Assembly: GCA_003990705.1 (NCBI GenBank)
Contig: AP018318.1
Span: 4,157,501-4,221,500, forward strand
From: Nostoc sp. HK-01
Lineage (GTDB): Bacteria; Cyanobacteriota; Cyanobacteriia; Cyanobacteriales; Nostocaceae
DNA length: 64,000 nucleotides
Direction: 5' to 3'
The translations under genes and the position numbers were made by a program. Below the pieces are notes generated by a model that saw only the letters and a program-made list of their open reading frames with translations, ran no database searches and was not told the DNA's origin. Shown here in pieces: positions 19,490 to 27,624 of this stretch (the first letter of the stretch is position 1; every line of letters starts with the position of its first letter).

Positions 19490-22400
19490 ATGGTGGAATG
19501 GATTCTTGGGTGGGTAGCGACTAATGCTGTTGGGGTATTAGTTAAGACAATTATGAATCAGGAATTTGTTAAGGAATTTGCTCAGGAATTAGCCAGAGAC
19601 TACGCTAAAGACTTTTTCAAAGACCGTTTCAATAATGTCCCCATAGCAATATTTCAGAAAGAACCACTAGAAAAAGCTATTGTTAAAGCTCTGAAAGAAT
19701 TTTTTGAAATTGTCGAAGAAGAATTAAAATTTCGCAGATTATCTCAAGATGATATTAAGAAATTTGCTAAACCACTCAAGCAATTTATATATCAAAAATC
19801 TGTTAAAGAAATTTTAGGTAAGGCTTTTATAGATGATTGCGATTCTCTGGAATATCAACAACTAAAGGAGCGTTGGCATCAACTTAACTTGCCAACTATG
19901 CCAGATAAGTTTGATTGGCAATTAGTTACAAATAATTATCTCAGAAAATGTCAACAAATTCTCTTTGATTCTCAAGAATTAAGGGATATTTTGATTATCC
20001 AAAAAGTTGATACTCTCATTAAACAGAATCAAGAAAGAGATGGAATTACACCAGATTTTGATTTATACGGATATCAAGAAGCCATCTGCGAATGCTACGG
20101 TAATTTGAAGCTGGATAGTTTAGATACGAGTGGTTACGCCTATAACGAACTGAAGTTATGGCGTATGTTTGTCACTCAAAATGTACGCGAAGTGCATCAA
20201 GTTTTACCTCAAGTTTATGAATTGCCGAAAGAACATTTAAGAAGGTTACGCGAAAGTGATCAACTAGATGCAGAAATTCAAGCAGAGGAATTAGAACGTT
20301 ATAAACGAGTTTATTTAGAGCAACCGATACGTTCTGTATTAGATATTGTTAATGACAGGCAGACTTATAAGTATATTGTGATTTTAGGTGATCCTGGTTC
20401 TGGTAAGTCTACATTATTGCAATACTTAGCTTTGAATTGGGCAGAATCACCACTTGATAATGTTATCTCATTACCAATCCCGTTGCTCATTGAGTTACGC
20501 ACTTATATGCGACGGCGCGAGGATAAAGAATGTCATAATTTTTTAGAGTTTTTTCATAAATGTAGCGGTGCAATTACTCACCTAAATCAACATAAACTGC
20601 ACCAACAGTTAAAAGCTGGTAACGCTGTCGTGATGTTTGATGGTTTAGATGAAGTATTTGAGCCTGGTAAGCGAGAGGATGTGATTACTGATATTCATCG
20701 CTTTACTAATGACTATCCTAATGTGCAAGTGATTGTAACTTCTCGTAAAATTGGCTATAAAATGCAACGCTTACGCGATGCTGAGTTTCACCATTTTGAA
20801 TTGCAAGATTTGGACTCAGAACAAATTCAAGATTTTATTCACCGTTGGCATGAATTAACTTTTAGTGATGAAGCGGATAAAATTAGAAAACGGGAAAGGC
20901 TGCAAAGAGGAATTGAGAATTCCAAAGCTATTACTGAACTAGCAGGAAATCCTCTGCTGTTGACGATGATGGCAATTCTAAATCGTAATCAGGAATTGCC
21001 TAGAGATAGAGTTACGCTTTACGAACAAGCATCACGGGTACTATTACATCAATGGGATGTAGAAGCAAAATTACTCACATTTTCTGATATAGATCCTTAC
21101 ACAATTGACTTGAAAGATAAACAGGCAATGTTACGCCAGGTTGCTTATAAAATGCAAGCAGCAAAGACAGGTTTAGCAGGAAACCTAATTAGTAAAGATG
21201 AGTTAGAAGAAACTTTAATTAGCTATTTACGAGAACGGAGAGTTACCTCAGAAATAAAAATAGCACGCTTGCTGATTGAGCAATTAAGGGAGCGCAACTT
21301 TATTTTATGTTTCTTGGGTGCTGATTATTATGCTTTTGTGCATCGGACGTTTTTGGAGTATTTTTGTGCATGGGAGTTTGTTAAGCAATTTGAAAAAAGA
21401 GGAACTGCAAATGGTTTAACTATAGAAGCAATAAAAACAGATGTTTTTGGCAAACACTGGCAAGATGAAAAGTGGCATGAGGTATTGCTGCTAATTGCTG
21501 GGATGATTGAGGAAGAATTTGTTGGCGACATTATTGATTATTTAATGTCGCTGGATGGGGAAGAGGAAAAGTTTATTAATCTGTTTTTAGCAGCTAAGTG
21601 TCTTGCAGAAGTAAGAAATCGCTCAGTAATTAAGTCAGTTGATAAGTTACTCAACAGATTAAAAGACTTAACTCAATATGACCTTTGGTATTATTATGAC
21701 TCTGGGCGGGATTACAAAGAAACTCAGTTAGTTCGAGAAATTCGCACTCAAGCAGTTATTGCAATTACTTCGACTTGGAAAGATTCAGCTAAAACTCTGC
21801 TGCGCCAACTAGTGAGTGAGGATAAAAATTCGGATGTGCGACAGATAGCAGTGCAACAATTAGCTCAAGTTTACAAGGATGACCCCGATACCAAAACTCT
21901 GCTGCGCGAATGGGCGAGTGCGGATCAAAATTTGGTTGTGCAACAGATAGCAGTGCAACAATTAGCTCAAGTTTACAAGGATGACCCCGATACCAAAACT
22001 CTGCTGCGCGAATGGGCGAGTGCGGATCAAAATTTGGTTGTGCGATACACAGCGGTGGAACAATTAGCTCAAGTTGACAAGGATGACCCCGATACCAAAA
22101 TTCTGCTGCGCGAATGGGCGAGTGCGGATCAAAATTTGGTTGTGCGATGGACAGCGGTGGAACAATTAGCTCAAGTTTACAAGGATGACCCCGATACCAA
22201 AACTCTCCTGCGCCAACGGGTGAGTGCGGATAAAAATTCGATTGTGCGACAGATAGCAGTGCAACAATTAGCTCAAGTTTACAAGGATGACCCCGATACC
22301 AAAACTCTCCTGCGCCAATGGGCGAGTGCGGATCAAAATTCGGATGTGCGACAGATAGCAGTGCAACAATTAGCTCAAGTTTACAAGGATGACCCCGATA

Positions 22401-23128
22401 CCAAAACTCTCCTGCGCCAATGGGCGAGTGCGGATCAAAATTCGGATGTGCGACAGATAGCAGTGCAACAATTAGCTCAAGTTGACAAGGATGACCCCGA
22501 TACCAAAACTCTCCTGCGCCAACTGGCGAGTGCGGATAAAGATTCGGATGTGCGACGGACAGCAGTGCAACAATTAGCTCAAGTTGACAAGGATGACCCC
22601 GATACCAAAACTCTCCTGCGCCAACTGGCGAGTGCGGATAAAGATTCGGATGTGCGACAGATAGCAGTGCAACAATTAGCTCAAGTTTACAAGGAAGACC
22701 CCGACACCAAAACTCTCCTGCGCCAACTGGCGAGTGCGGATAAAAATTCGGCTGTGCGACGGACAGCGGTGGAACAATTAGCTCAAGTTTACAAGGATGA
22801 CCCCGATACCAAAATTCTGCTGCGCGAATGGGCGAGTGCGGATAAAAATTCGGCTGTGCGACGGACAGCAGTGCAACAATTAGCTCAAGTTTACAAATAT
22901 CAGTCTGAACTGTTCGATATTTACTACAACTGTGCTAAAGATGACCCCTTTGAGGGTAAACATGAATCGTCTAATCCAAACCCTCGCCGCGTTGCATTGG
23001 AGATAATTTTTAAGCAATTTCGTCAGCATCCTAAAACTTTACCACTGTTGCGCGACAAAGCAGAAAATGACCCAGATGAGGCAGTGCGGGAGTATGCAGA
23101 GAAACAGTTGAAACAGTGGCAAGGGTAA
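19490..23128 (+). CDS. NACHT NTPase with C-terminal HEAT-like repeats
   Basis: A 1212-residue NLR-like STAND protein. The helical N-terminal region (1-290) begins with a hydrophobic stretch and is of unknown type. The NACHT domain has Walker A GDPGSGKST at 300-308, Walker B VVMFDGLDEV around 384, a sensor VIVTSRK, and the winged-helix region with NPLLLTMM. The C-terminal sensor (about 780-1140) is eleven repeats of exactly 34 residues (core VRxxAVxQLAQVYKDDPDTKTLLR). Bacterial NACHT proteins are established anti-phage defence factors, so defence is the likely role. No separate catalytic effector domain is recognised; the N-terminal region would be the candidate. Broken hicAB genes follow after 15 bp. 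Confidence 0.85.
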   Translation: MVEWILGWVATNAVGVLVKTIMNQEFVKEFAQELARDYAKDFFKDRFNNVPIAIFQKEPLEKAIVKALKEFFEIVEEELKFRRLSQDDIKKFAKPLKQFIYQKSVKEILGKAFIDDCDSLEYQQLKERWHQLNLPTMPDKFDWQLVTNNYLRKCQQILFDSQELRDILIIQKVDTLIKQNQERDGITPDFDLYGYQEAICECYGNLKLDSLDTSGYAYNELKLWRMFVTQNVREVHQVLPQVYELPKEHLRRLRESDQLDAEIQAEELERYKRVYLEQPIRSVLDIVNDRQTYKYIVILGDPGSGKSTLLQYLALNWAESPLDNVISLPIPLLIELRTYMRRREDKECHNFLEFFHKCSGAITHLNQHKLHQQLKAGNAVVMFDGLDEVFEPGKREDVITDIHRFTNDYPNVQVIVTSRKIGYKMQRLRDAEFHHFELQDLDSEQIQDFIHRWHELTFSDEADKIRKRERLQRGIENSKAITELAGNPLLLTMMAILNRNQELPRDRVTLYEQASRVLLHQWDVEAKLLTFSDIDPYTIDLKDKQAMLRQVAYKMQAAKTGLAGNLISKDELEETLISYLRERRVTSEIKIARLLIEQLRERNFILCFLGADYYAFVHRTFLEYFCAWEFVKQFEKRGTANGLTIEAIKTDVFGKHWQDEKWHEVLLLIAGMIEEEFVGDIIDYLMSLDGEEEKFINLFLAAKCLAEVRNRSVIKSVDKLLNRLKDLTQYDLWYYYDSGRDYKETQLVREIRTQAVIAITSTWKDSAKTLLRQLVSEDKNSDVRQIAVQQLAQVYKDDPDTKTLLREWASADQNLVVQQIAVQQLAQVYKDDPDTKTLLREWASADQNLVVRYTAVEQLAQVDKDDPDTKILLREWASADQNLVVRWTAVEQLAQVYKDDPDTKTLLRQRVSADKNSIVRQIAVQQLAQVYKDDPDTKTLLRQWASADQNSDVRQIAVQQLAQVYKDDPDTKTLLRQWASADQNSDVRQIAVQQLAQVDKDDPDTKTLLRQLASADKDSDVRRTAVQQLAQVDKDDPDTKTLLRQLASADKDSDVRQIAVQQLAQVYKEDPDTKTLLRQLASADKNSAVRRTAVEQLAQVYKDDPDTKILLREWASADKNSAVRRTAVQQLAQVYKYQSELFDIYYNCAKDDPFEGKHESSNPNPRRVALEIIFKQFRQHPKTLPLLRDKAENDPDEAVREYAEKQLKQWQG
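21833..22897 (+). repeat. Eleven tandem 102-bp repeats inside NACHT gene
   Basis: The coding unit for VRxxAV(Q/E)QLAQV recurs with an exact 102-bp period: the first unit begins at 21833 and the eleventh at 22853, with no indel between. Variation is confined to a few codons per unit (after VR, the Q/E before QLAQ, Y/D, E/Q-W/L/R, and N-S/L/A), indicating recent amplification or gene conversion. Confidence 0.95.
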
Positions 23129-23143
23129 ACATAAACTGAGGTT

Positions 23144-23522
23144 ATGCCCAAGAAAATTAGAGAACTTAAAAGGTTATTGCTGCAAGCTGGGTTTACTTAT
23201 AAACCTACAAAGGGTAGTCATAGTAAATGGATACATCCGTTATTGCCTCAAGCTATCATTATCGCTGGTAAAGATGGTAGCGATGCTAAGAGGATGTCTG
23301 AAAACTTTTTGATGTTGTATTTGAGACTTCTAGATCCCCCTAAATCCCCCTTAAAAAGGGGGACTTTGAGATTATTCCCCCCTTTTTAAGGGGGGCTAGG
23401 GGGGATCTAGCGAAATATTTAATACTTCTCAGACATCCTCTAAACCTTATTTAGAAAAGCAAGTTAATGAAGCACTTGCAGAATTAGAGAGAATAGAAAA
23501 AGCGGAGGAAACTGAAGAATGA
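23144..23522 (+). pseudogene. HicA-like toxin gene disrupted by a MITE
   Basis: The first about 50 codons encode a HicA-type RNA-binding toxin (MPKKIRELKRLLLQAGF, then the conserved GSHSKW with the catalytic histidine). The frame then runs into a repeat element and stops early. After the element the missing 3' end continues (PYLEKQVNEALAELERIEK) and stops with a TGA overlapping the hicB ATG, the usual hicAB coupling. Removing the element and one target copy restores a frame reading DAKPYLEK. The toxin is therefore probably inactive. Confidence 0.85.
23290..23440. mobile_element. MITE-like element inserted in hicA
   Basis: A 151-bp element with terminal inverted repeats GAGGATGTCTGA and TCAGACATCCTC, flanked by TAA on both sides (a 2-3 bp TA/TAA duplication). 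The core is a C-rich/G-rich palindrome (CCCCCTTAAAAAGGGGG and CCCCCCTTTTTAAGGGGGG). It has no coding capacity. TA-type target duplication suggests mobilisation by an IS630/Tc1-like transposase, which is inference. Confidence 0.85.
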
Positions 23523-23785
23523 AATACACAATTATTATTCAATGGTCAGATGAAGACCAATGTTATGTAGTTTCATTACCTGAATTTACTAATGTAATGC
23601 AGCCTTGTACACATGGAGATTCTTACGAAGAAGCCTTAAAAAATGCTCAGGAAGTTTTAGAAATGCTAATTGAATCAGCTTTGGCAGATAGTGAAACTTT
23701 GCCAGAGCCGCAAACTTTTAACCATTCATTTAAATCATTGCTGAACAACAAGATCCCCGACTTCTCAAAGAAGTCGGGGATCTGA
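23519..23785 (+). CDS. HicB-like antitoxin with repeat-altered C terminus
   Basis: An 88-residue HicB-type protein with a partial RNase H-like fold: MKYTIIIQWSDEDQCYVVSLPEF and the GDSYEEALKNAQEVLEMLIE helix are typical. Its ATG overlaps the hicA stop (ATGA). The last about 12 codons (KIPDFSKKSG) come from a perfect 33-bp palindromic repeat rather than from the family, so the native C terminus has been replaced. With hicA broken, it may be a leftover or act on other HicA copies. Confidence 0.8.
   Translation: MKYTIIIQWSDEDQCYVVSLPEFTNVMQPCTHGDSYEEALKNAQEVLEMLIESALADSETLPEPQTFNHSFKSLLNNKIPDFSKKSGI
23751..23783. repeat. Perfect palindromic repeat at hicB 3' end
   Basis: AGATCCCCGACTTCT, loop CAA, AGAAGTCGGGGATCT: a 15-bp perfect stem. 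It forms the end of the hicB frame and its stop follows at once. Hairpins with GATCCCCGACTTCT arms are common dispersed repeats in cyanobacteria. It could also act as a terminator-like fold. Confidence 0.85.
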
Positions 23786-23830
23786 GCCGTACCCTAGGAA
23801 AGAGTAAGATTAAATTAAACAGGTAAATTT

Positions 23831-24085
23831 ATGACTACATCTATCAATACAGCCAAGGTATACGACGAAATTGTTGACTTTATTGCGGCTGGGACTACTC
23901 CCGAAAGTGTTGTGAAGTTTCAACTCTCAGATAGTACAAAAGAGCGTTTAGAATATCTAGTTTATCAACACAAAATGGGAGAACTCACACCAGAGGAAAA
24001 GAAGGAATTAGATCATTTCCTCACCTTAGAACATATTATGACCTTAGCAAAAGCAAAAGCCCATCAATACCTCAAAGCGGAGTAA
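23831..24085 (+). CDS. Conserved small cyanobacterial protein (possible antitoxin-like)
   Basis: An 84-residue acidic, helical protein. The central and C-terminal motif RLEYLVYQHKMGELTPEEKKELDHFLTLEHIMTLAKAKAHQYL is a common pattern in small cyanobacterial proteins that frequently sit beside toxin genes or nucleases, but no function is established that I know of. It follows hicB by 45 bp, perhaps as part of the same unit. No toxin partner is visible downstream. Confidence 0.7.
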   Translation: MTTSINTAKVYDEIVDFIAAGTTPESVVKFQLSDSTKERLEYLVYQHKMGELTPEEKKELDHFLTLEHIMTLAKAKAHQYLKAE

Positions 24086-24109
24086 GTTTTTTAAGTGTTT
24101 AGTTCTTAG

Positions 24110-24272
24110 AAGTTGTTTGAAAAGTATTTTCTGTAACATCAAAATCTTAAAAACTTACCCCCCCTCCCCCCCCTTTCCTACGAGGGAATGGGGGTTTCAA
24201 AGCCTCTCTCCGCTTCGGGGAGAGGTTTGGAGAGGGGTTTATAGTATAATTTTAGACTTTCTAAACATCCTT
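24110..24272. mobile_element. MITE-like repeat, copy A
   Basis: A noncoding element starting GTTGTTTGAAAAGTATT and ending with the imperfect inverse (ACTTTCTAAACATCC), with a C-rich/G-rich palindromic core (GAGAGGTTTGGAGAGGGG). It shares ends, core and the internal CATCAAAATCT with copy B near 25.3 kb in opposite orientation. Its core also matches the insertion in the CHAT-STAND-FGE gene. Confidence 0.75.
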
Positions 24273-24395
24273 TCAGCATCTGCGTTAAAACGGATAAATA
24301 AGTAGAGTAATTGTGTGCTTTTACCCTCACCAATGGGAATTATATACTTAGCAAATATTGCTACTTCAGTCTATAACTACCTTGGTGAATCTACT

Positions 24396-24872
24396 ATGTC
24401 TTATCAAAATATTAATGCTTCTCTTTCGCCAGCAGATATCCAAGAAATTAAAGCTGCGCTCCAGACAGTGCAATCAAAACTCCCCTTTTTGGTTACTCTC
24501 AGCACGGAAGAACGGCGGAAGATGGTCAAGATGGGTGATAAAAGTCTGGCTTTTGTCAATAATAGTGCGGCGGCGGCTCAGTCTAACCGAAATATTCTGC
24601 CAGCTACTTTTGACGTTGAGGAGTTGGTAAAAGATTATCAGTTAGCGATCGCACTTAGTGAAGTGTTAATTTCTATGCGCCAACTCACTGAACAAGTAGA
24701 TGATACTCTGATGGCGGTTGGTAGTGAAGCGATGAGTAGCAGTTTGACTGTTTACGATTACGTCAAAACCGCATCAAAGAAAACTCCAGGCTTAAAAACT
24801 CTGGCTGAACAATTAGGTGAACGCTTCAAAGCTATCAAAGGTAGACCATCTAAAGCTGCGTCTGGTTCGTGA
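24396..24872 (+). CDS. Conserved hypothetical protein, helical
   Basis: A 158-residue protein with no recognised enzyme motif. It begins MSYQNINASLSPADIQEIK and is predicted mostly helical with the motif LPFLVTLSTEERRKMVKMGDKS. I chose this ATG because the upstream extension (27 codons) lacks a coding look. Similar small helical proteins occur in many cyanobacteria and some Bacteroidetes without known role. It is followed directly by a 21-bp repeat array. Confidence 0.7.
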   Translation: MSYQNINASLSPADIQEIKAALQTVQSKLPFLVTLSTEERRKMVKMGDKSLAFVNNSAAAAQSNRNILPATFDVEELVKDYQLAIALSEVLISMRQLTEQVDDTLMAVGSEAMSSSLTVYDYVKTASKKTPGLKTLAEQLGERFKAIKGRPSKAASGS

Positions 24873-24884
24873 GCAATTAATCCT

Positions 24885-25094
24885 CATTAATGAGTGTTGG
24901 ACGTTCATTAATGAGGTTTGGAACTGATTTAATGAGTGTTACTACTCTATTAATGAGTGTTGGAGCTTCATTAATGAGGTTTAGAACTCTATTAATGAGG
25001 CTTAGAACTCCATTAATAAGCCTCGGAGCTTCATTAATGAGGCTTATAACTCCATTAATGAGTGTTGGAGCTTCATTAATGACTCTCAGAACTC
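24885..25094. repeat. Ten tandem 21-bp repeats (CATTAATGAG core)
   Basis: Ten units of exactly 21 bp with consensus CATTAATGAGxxTxxxAxCTC, drifting in the second half of each unit. CATTAATG is itself palindromic. Because the unit is a multiple of three, a 75-codon frame stays open across the array, but it encodes only a degenerate heptad (LMSVGAS, LMRLRTP) and I do not call it a gene. There are no spacers, so it is not CRISPR. Confidence 0.9.
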
Positions 25095-25232
25095 CTTTGT
25101 TTAGCCAATATCAGTAGTAGGATAGCAAGTTTTATTGATTGCATAAATATAACTCTTGTGGTGTAGACATTTTGCCTGCATCGGACGGGCTAGAAGCTCA
25201 TCTCACAAGAAAGTTACAATGCAAAATCTGAG

Positions 25233-25388
25233 AGGTTGTTTGAAAAGGCATAAAAAATACTAAAAACCCCTCTCCAAACCTCTCCCCTGCAAGGAGAGAG
25301 GCTTAAAAACCCCTCTTCCCTTGTAGGGAAGGGGGGCTGGGGGGTTAGGTTTTTCAGATTTTGATGTGACAGACAATACTTTCCAAAC
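25233..25388. mobile_element. MITE-like repeat, copy B, with 10-bp flanking direct repeat
   Basis: A 156-bp element beginning AGGTTGTTTGAAAAG and ending CTTTCCAAAC, flanked on both sides by AAAATCTGAG (25223-25232 and 25389-25398), a likely target duplication. The core is the same C-rich/G-rich repeat as copy A, inverted. It is noncoding and lies upstream of the nifP regulatory block. Confidence 0.8.
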
Positions 25389-25566
25389 AAAATCTGAGGA
25401 TTGCAACAATTTAATAATGATAAAAGTATAGATATTGACAAAAAATAAAGGCTAAAACAAGGTGAAGATTTTGGTTTTTTGCGTGGCAAAACCTTAAAAT
25501 TACAATCGTAACTAGGAATACAGAAATTAAGTTGTAGTCGTCTCTACACCCCATTTCCGGGCAATT

Positions 25567-25800
25567 GAGTACAGCTTAATATATCGTAAAATAACTTGGC
25601 TAAATCGCTGCAAACTCTGACTGGCGAAGCGTTTGATGGTGAGTACCGCAATTCTGATACCCCCACCCAAGAAATACTAGTACCCCTACCTTGAAAAACT
25701 AGTACCCCTACCCCAAGAGAATATTGAAGTTAATTTAAAATCAAGCTTTGCAGTAGTTGAGTACAAGGTTAATAAATACAATAAATCCAACCGACATAGA
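25567..25800 (+). promoter_or_regulatory. nifP upstream regulatory block shared with nifB
   Basis: Three GAGTAC sites (25567, 25641, 25759) bracket tandem units with core CTAGTACCCCTACC (two close copies plus a diverged ATACCCCCACCC, 25655-25716). The proximal site reads TTGAGTACAA followed by TAATAAAT and CAATAAAT, matching the nifB block. The nifP ATG lies about 110 bp beyond. This is probably the CnfR-dependent control region of the nifP operon (inference). Confidence 0.6.
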
Positions 25801-25873
25801 GTGTACTGTCCTGTTGGGAGTCGCCTGATATAAGCATAAAAATAGCACAAGGCTTTTTACCCAGACAGTAACG

Positions 25874-26635
25874 ATGCAACAGTCATTAGACAGTAATCAA
25901 AAAGCGACAGTAGCGCCAGATTCTGTAAAAACATCCCTGCTGAAAAATTTACTCCCTGGCTTTGATTTTGAGCCAGTGTTGAGTGATTTTCGGATTATTT
26001 TTCAACGTGACCCTGCTGCACGTAATTGGTTAGAGGTGGTGTTTTGCTATCCTGGATTGCACGCACTTTGTTTACATCGTCTCGCCCACTGGTTGCATTG
26101 TCGAGGGGTAGCTTTCTTTCCTCGCTTAATTTCTCATATTGGTCGATTCTTTACGGGAATTGAAATTCATCCAGGTGCAGAGATTGGTAAAGGAGTATTT
26201 ATCGACCACGGGATGGGGGTTGTGATTGGCGAAACGGCGATTGTGGGAGACTACACGCTAATTTACCAAGGGGTGACTCTCGGCGGAACTGGGAAGGAAA
26301 GCGGGAAACGTCACCCAACTGTCGGTAAAAACGTTGTGGTTGGTTCCGGTGCGAAGGTTTTAGGGAATATTCAAATTGGCGATCGCGTCCGTGTGGGTGC
26401 AGGTTCGGTTGTGTTGCGCGATGTCCCTGCTGATTCCACAGTTGTCGGCGTTCCCGGAAGGATTATCTCGCGCAAAGACAACAATCACTCTCCTCTAGAA
26501 CACAATAAACTCCCAGATGTGGAAGCCACTGTGATTCGTTCCTTACTTTCTCGCATTGAGCAACTTGAACAAAAACTCAAAAGTTACGAGTCAATCAGTA
26601 AGTCAAAAGTTAAAAGTCAAAAGGCAAAAGAATAA
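25874..26635 (+). CDS. nifP: Serine O-acetyltransferase NifP/CysE
   Basis: A 253-residue serine acetyltransferase with an N-terminal helical domain and a left-handed beta-helix of hexapeptide repeats ([20 protein letters not shown], then [17 protein letters not shown]). The catalytic His is in IDHGMG, and the VVGVPGRI end is typical. It makes O-acetylserine for cysteine synthesis, boosting sulfur supply for Fe-S cluster and cofactor assembly. Its position at the head of the nifV-nifZ-nifT cluster identifies it as nifP. The C terminus is a charged [10 protein letters not shown] tail. Confidence 0.93.
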   Translation: MQQSLDSNQKATVAPDSVKTSLLKNLLPGFDFEPVLSDFRIIFQRDPAARNWLEVVFCYPGLHALCLHRLAHWLHCRGVAFFPRLISHIGRFFTGIEIHPGAEIGKGVFIDHGMGVVIGETAIVGDYTLIYQGVTLGGTGKESGKRHPTVGKNVVVGSGAKVLGNIQIGDRVRVGAGSVVLRDVPADSTVVGVPGRIISRKDNNHSPLEHNKLPDVEATVIRSLLSRIEQLEQKLKSYESISKSKVKSQKAKE

Positions 26636-26680
26636 AACGTAGTAACTAATTTTACGCTAAGGACAAAGGACGAATGACTA

Positions 26681-26914
26681 ATGGCAGAGCAAAGTTTAGG
26701 TGAGCAAATTTTACAGATTCCGTTGAGCGATCGCTGGCGAATCTACCACCGTTTGCAAGAGTTGATGATTCCTTGTGCTTGTCCTCCCGATGGTTCTTTA
26801 CGGGTACAAGTCAACAGTTTACTCGCCGCAATTTTAGTCCGCAGTACCGTTATGCAATGTCTAGCTCCTCGTCAAGAATTAGTTAATTGGTTAGAACATT
26901 GCTGGTATTTATAA
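26681..26914 (+). CDS. Small conserved protein of the nifP-nifV cluster
   Basis: A 77-residue protein (MAEQSLGEQILQIPLSDRW...) with several cysteines, including CACPP, and a helical C terminus. From family knowledge, an unnamed small gene occupies the same place between nifP and nifV in other heterocystous cyanobacteria. Function unknown. It lies 45 bp after nifP and is likely in the same transcript. Confidence 0.75.
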   Translation: MAEQSLGEQILQIPLSDRWRIYHRLQELMIPCACPPDGSLRVQVNSLLAAILVRSTVMQCLAPRQELVNWLEHCWYL

Positions 26915-27038
26915 ACCTGCGTTTGCTCACAGCAAAAAATCAGCCTCTCTAATATCGCTTGTTCTGATTTTTTCAGTCGCTTAAATTGCATTCACAACCT
27001 TTAATTCTTCTCTATACTTATCTGTTTCTGCCCTAATT

Positions 27039-27236
27039 ATGTCCACCCGCACAAAAGAATCAAAATTCATCAATTTTTTACATACAGAAATCGAACTGAC
27101 TAATGCAGATATTGCTGTAGCACTGCGACACAAAAAATTTGATGATGCACCATTACCCATGCTGCTTTGGCAATATGGATTGGTTAACTTACAACAGCTA
27201 GAACAAATTTTAGATTGGCTAGATGAGCAGCCATGA
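27039..27236 (+). CDS. DUF2949-type small protein of nif cluster
   Basis: A 65-residue protein with the cyanobacterial DUF2949 pattern: FINFLHTEIELTNADIAVALRH, then LPMLLWQYGLVNLQQLEQILDWL. Entirely helical and soluble. Paralogues are widespread in cyanobacteria; the one here keeps its place between nifP and nifV. No biochemical role is known. Confidence 0.8.
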   Translation: MSTRTKESKFINFLHTEIELTNADIAVALRHKKFDDAPLPMLLWQYGLVNLQQLEQILDWLDEQP

Positions 27237-27321
27237 ACGACTTTCCAATTTCCAGGCGATAGCGATTCGCCAGCTTTTACTTTTTGGCATAAATGACTTG
27301 TAATTATTGGGAGATAGCACT

Positions 27322-27441
27322 ATGATTTCCAGCTTAATTTGTGGCTTTGCCTTCTTATTAACTTCCAGTCTAGTTAATACCTATCTAGGCTATCTCCTAC
27401 TCGAAAAAAGTTTGTCTGACAATAGTAAAAATGGCGGTTAA
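27322..27441 (+). CDS. Possible 39-residue membrane peptide upstream of nifV
   Basis: ATG to TAA encodes MISSLICGFAFLLTSSLVN and then a further hydrophobic stretch, ending in a polar SDNSKNGG tail: one transmembrane helix with a short hydrophilic C terminus. A GGGAGA ribosome site lies about 9 bp upstream. It is too short for composition tests, so this is a candidate rather than a certain gene. It lies between the DUF2949 gene and nifV on the same strand. Confidence 0.5.
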   Translation: MISSLICGFAFLLTSSLVNTYLGYLLLEKSLSDNSKNGG

Positions 27442-27624
27442 ATTATACTGTCGTTTTGTTTTCTGCCATACAGATGCAATATCTTAATCTGGGTAATATT
27501 AAAGAATGATGAAGACAAAATATTAATTGTATTAATTTATAGCATTTACCTTTACTTAGCGTTGCGGAAAACAGTTAACGCTCCAGAAAGAATATTAAGA
27601 AAAATACCTATGAGGCTGTTTGAA

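Noticed and set aside
22000-22900. Tandem 102-bp repeats as a noncoding satellite
   Set aside because: The frame is continuous through all eleven units within the NACHT gene and each unit encodes a HEAT-like helix pair.
24885-25094. Possible CRISPR array or repeat-protein gene
   Set aside because: Units are contiguous 21-mers with no spacers and no cas genes, and the open frame encodes only a drifting heptad.
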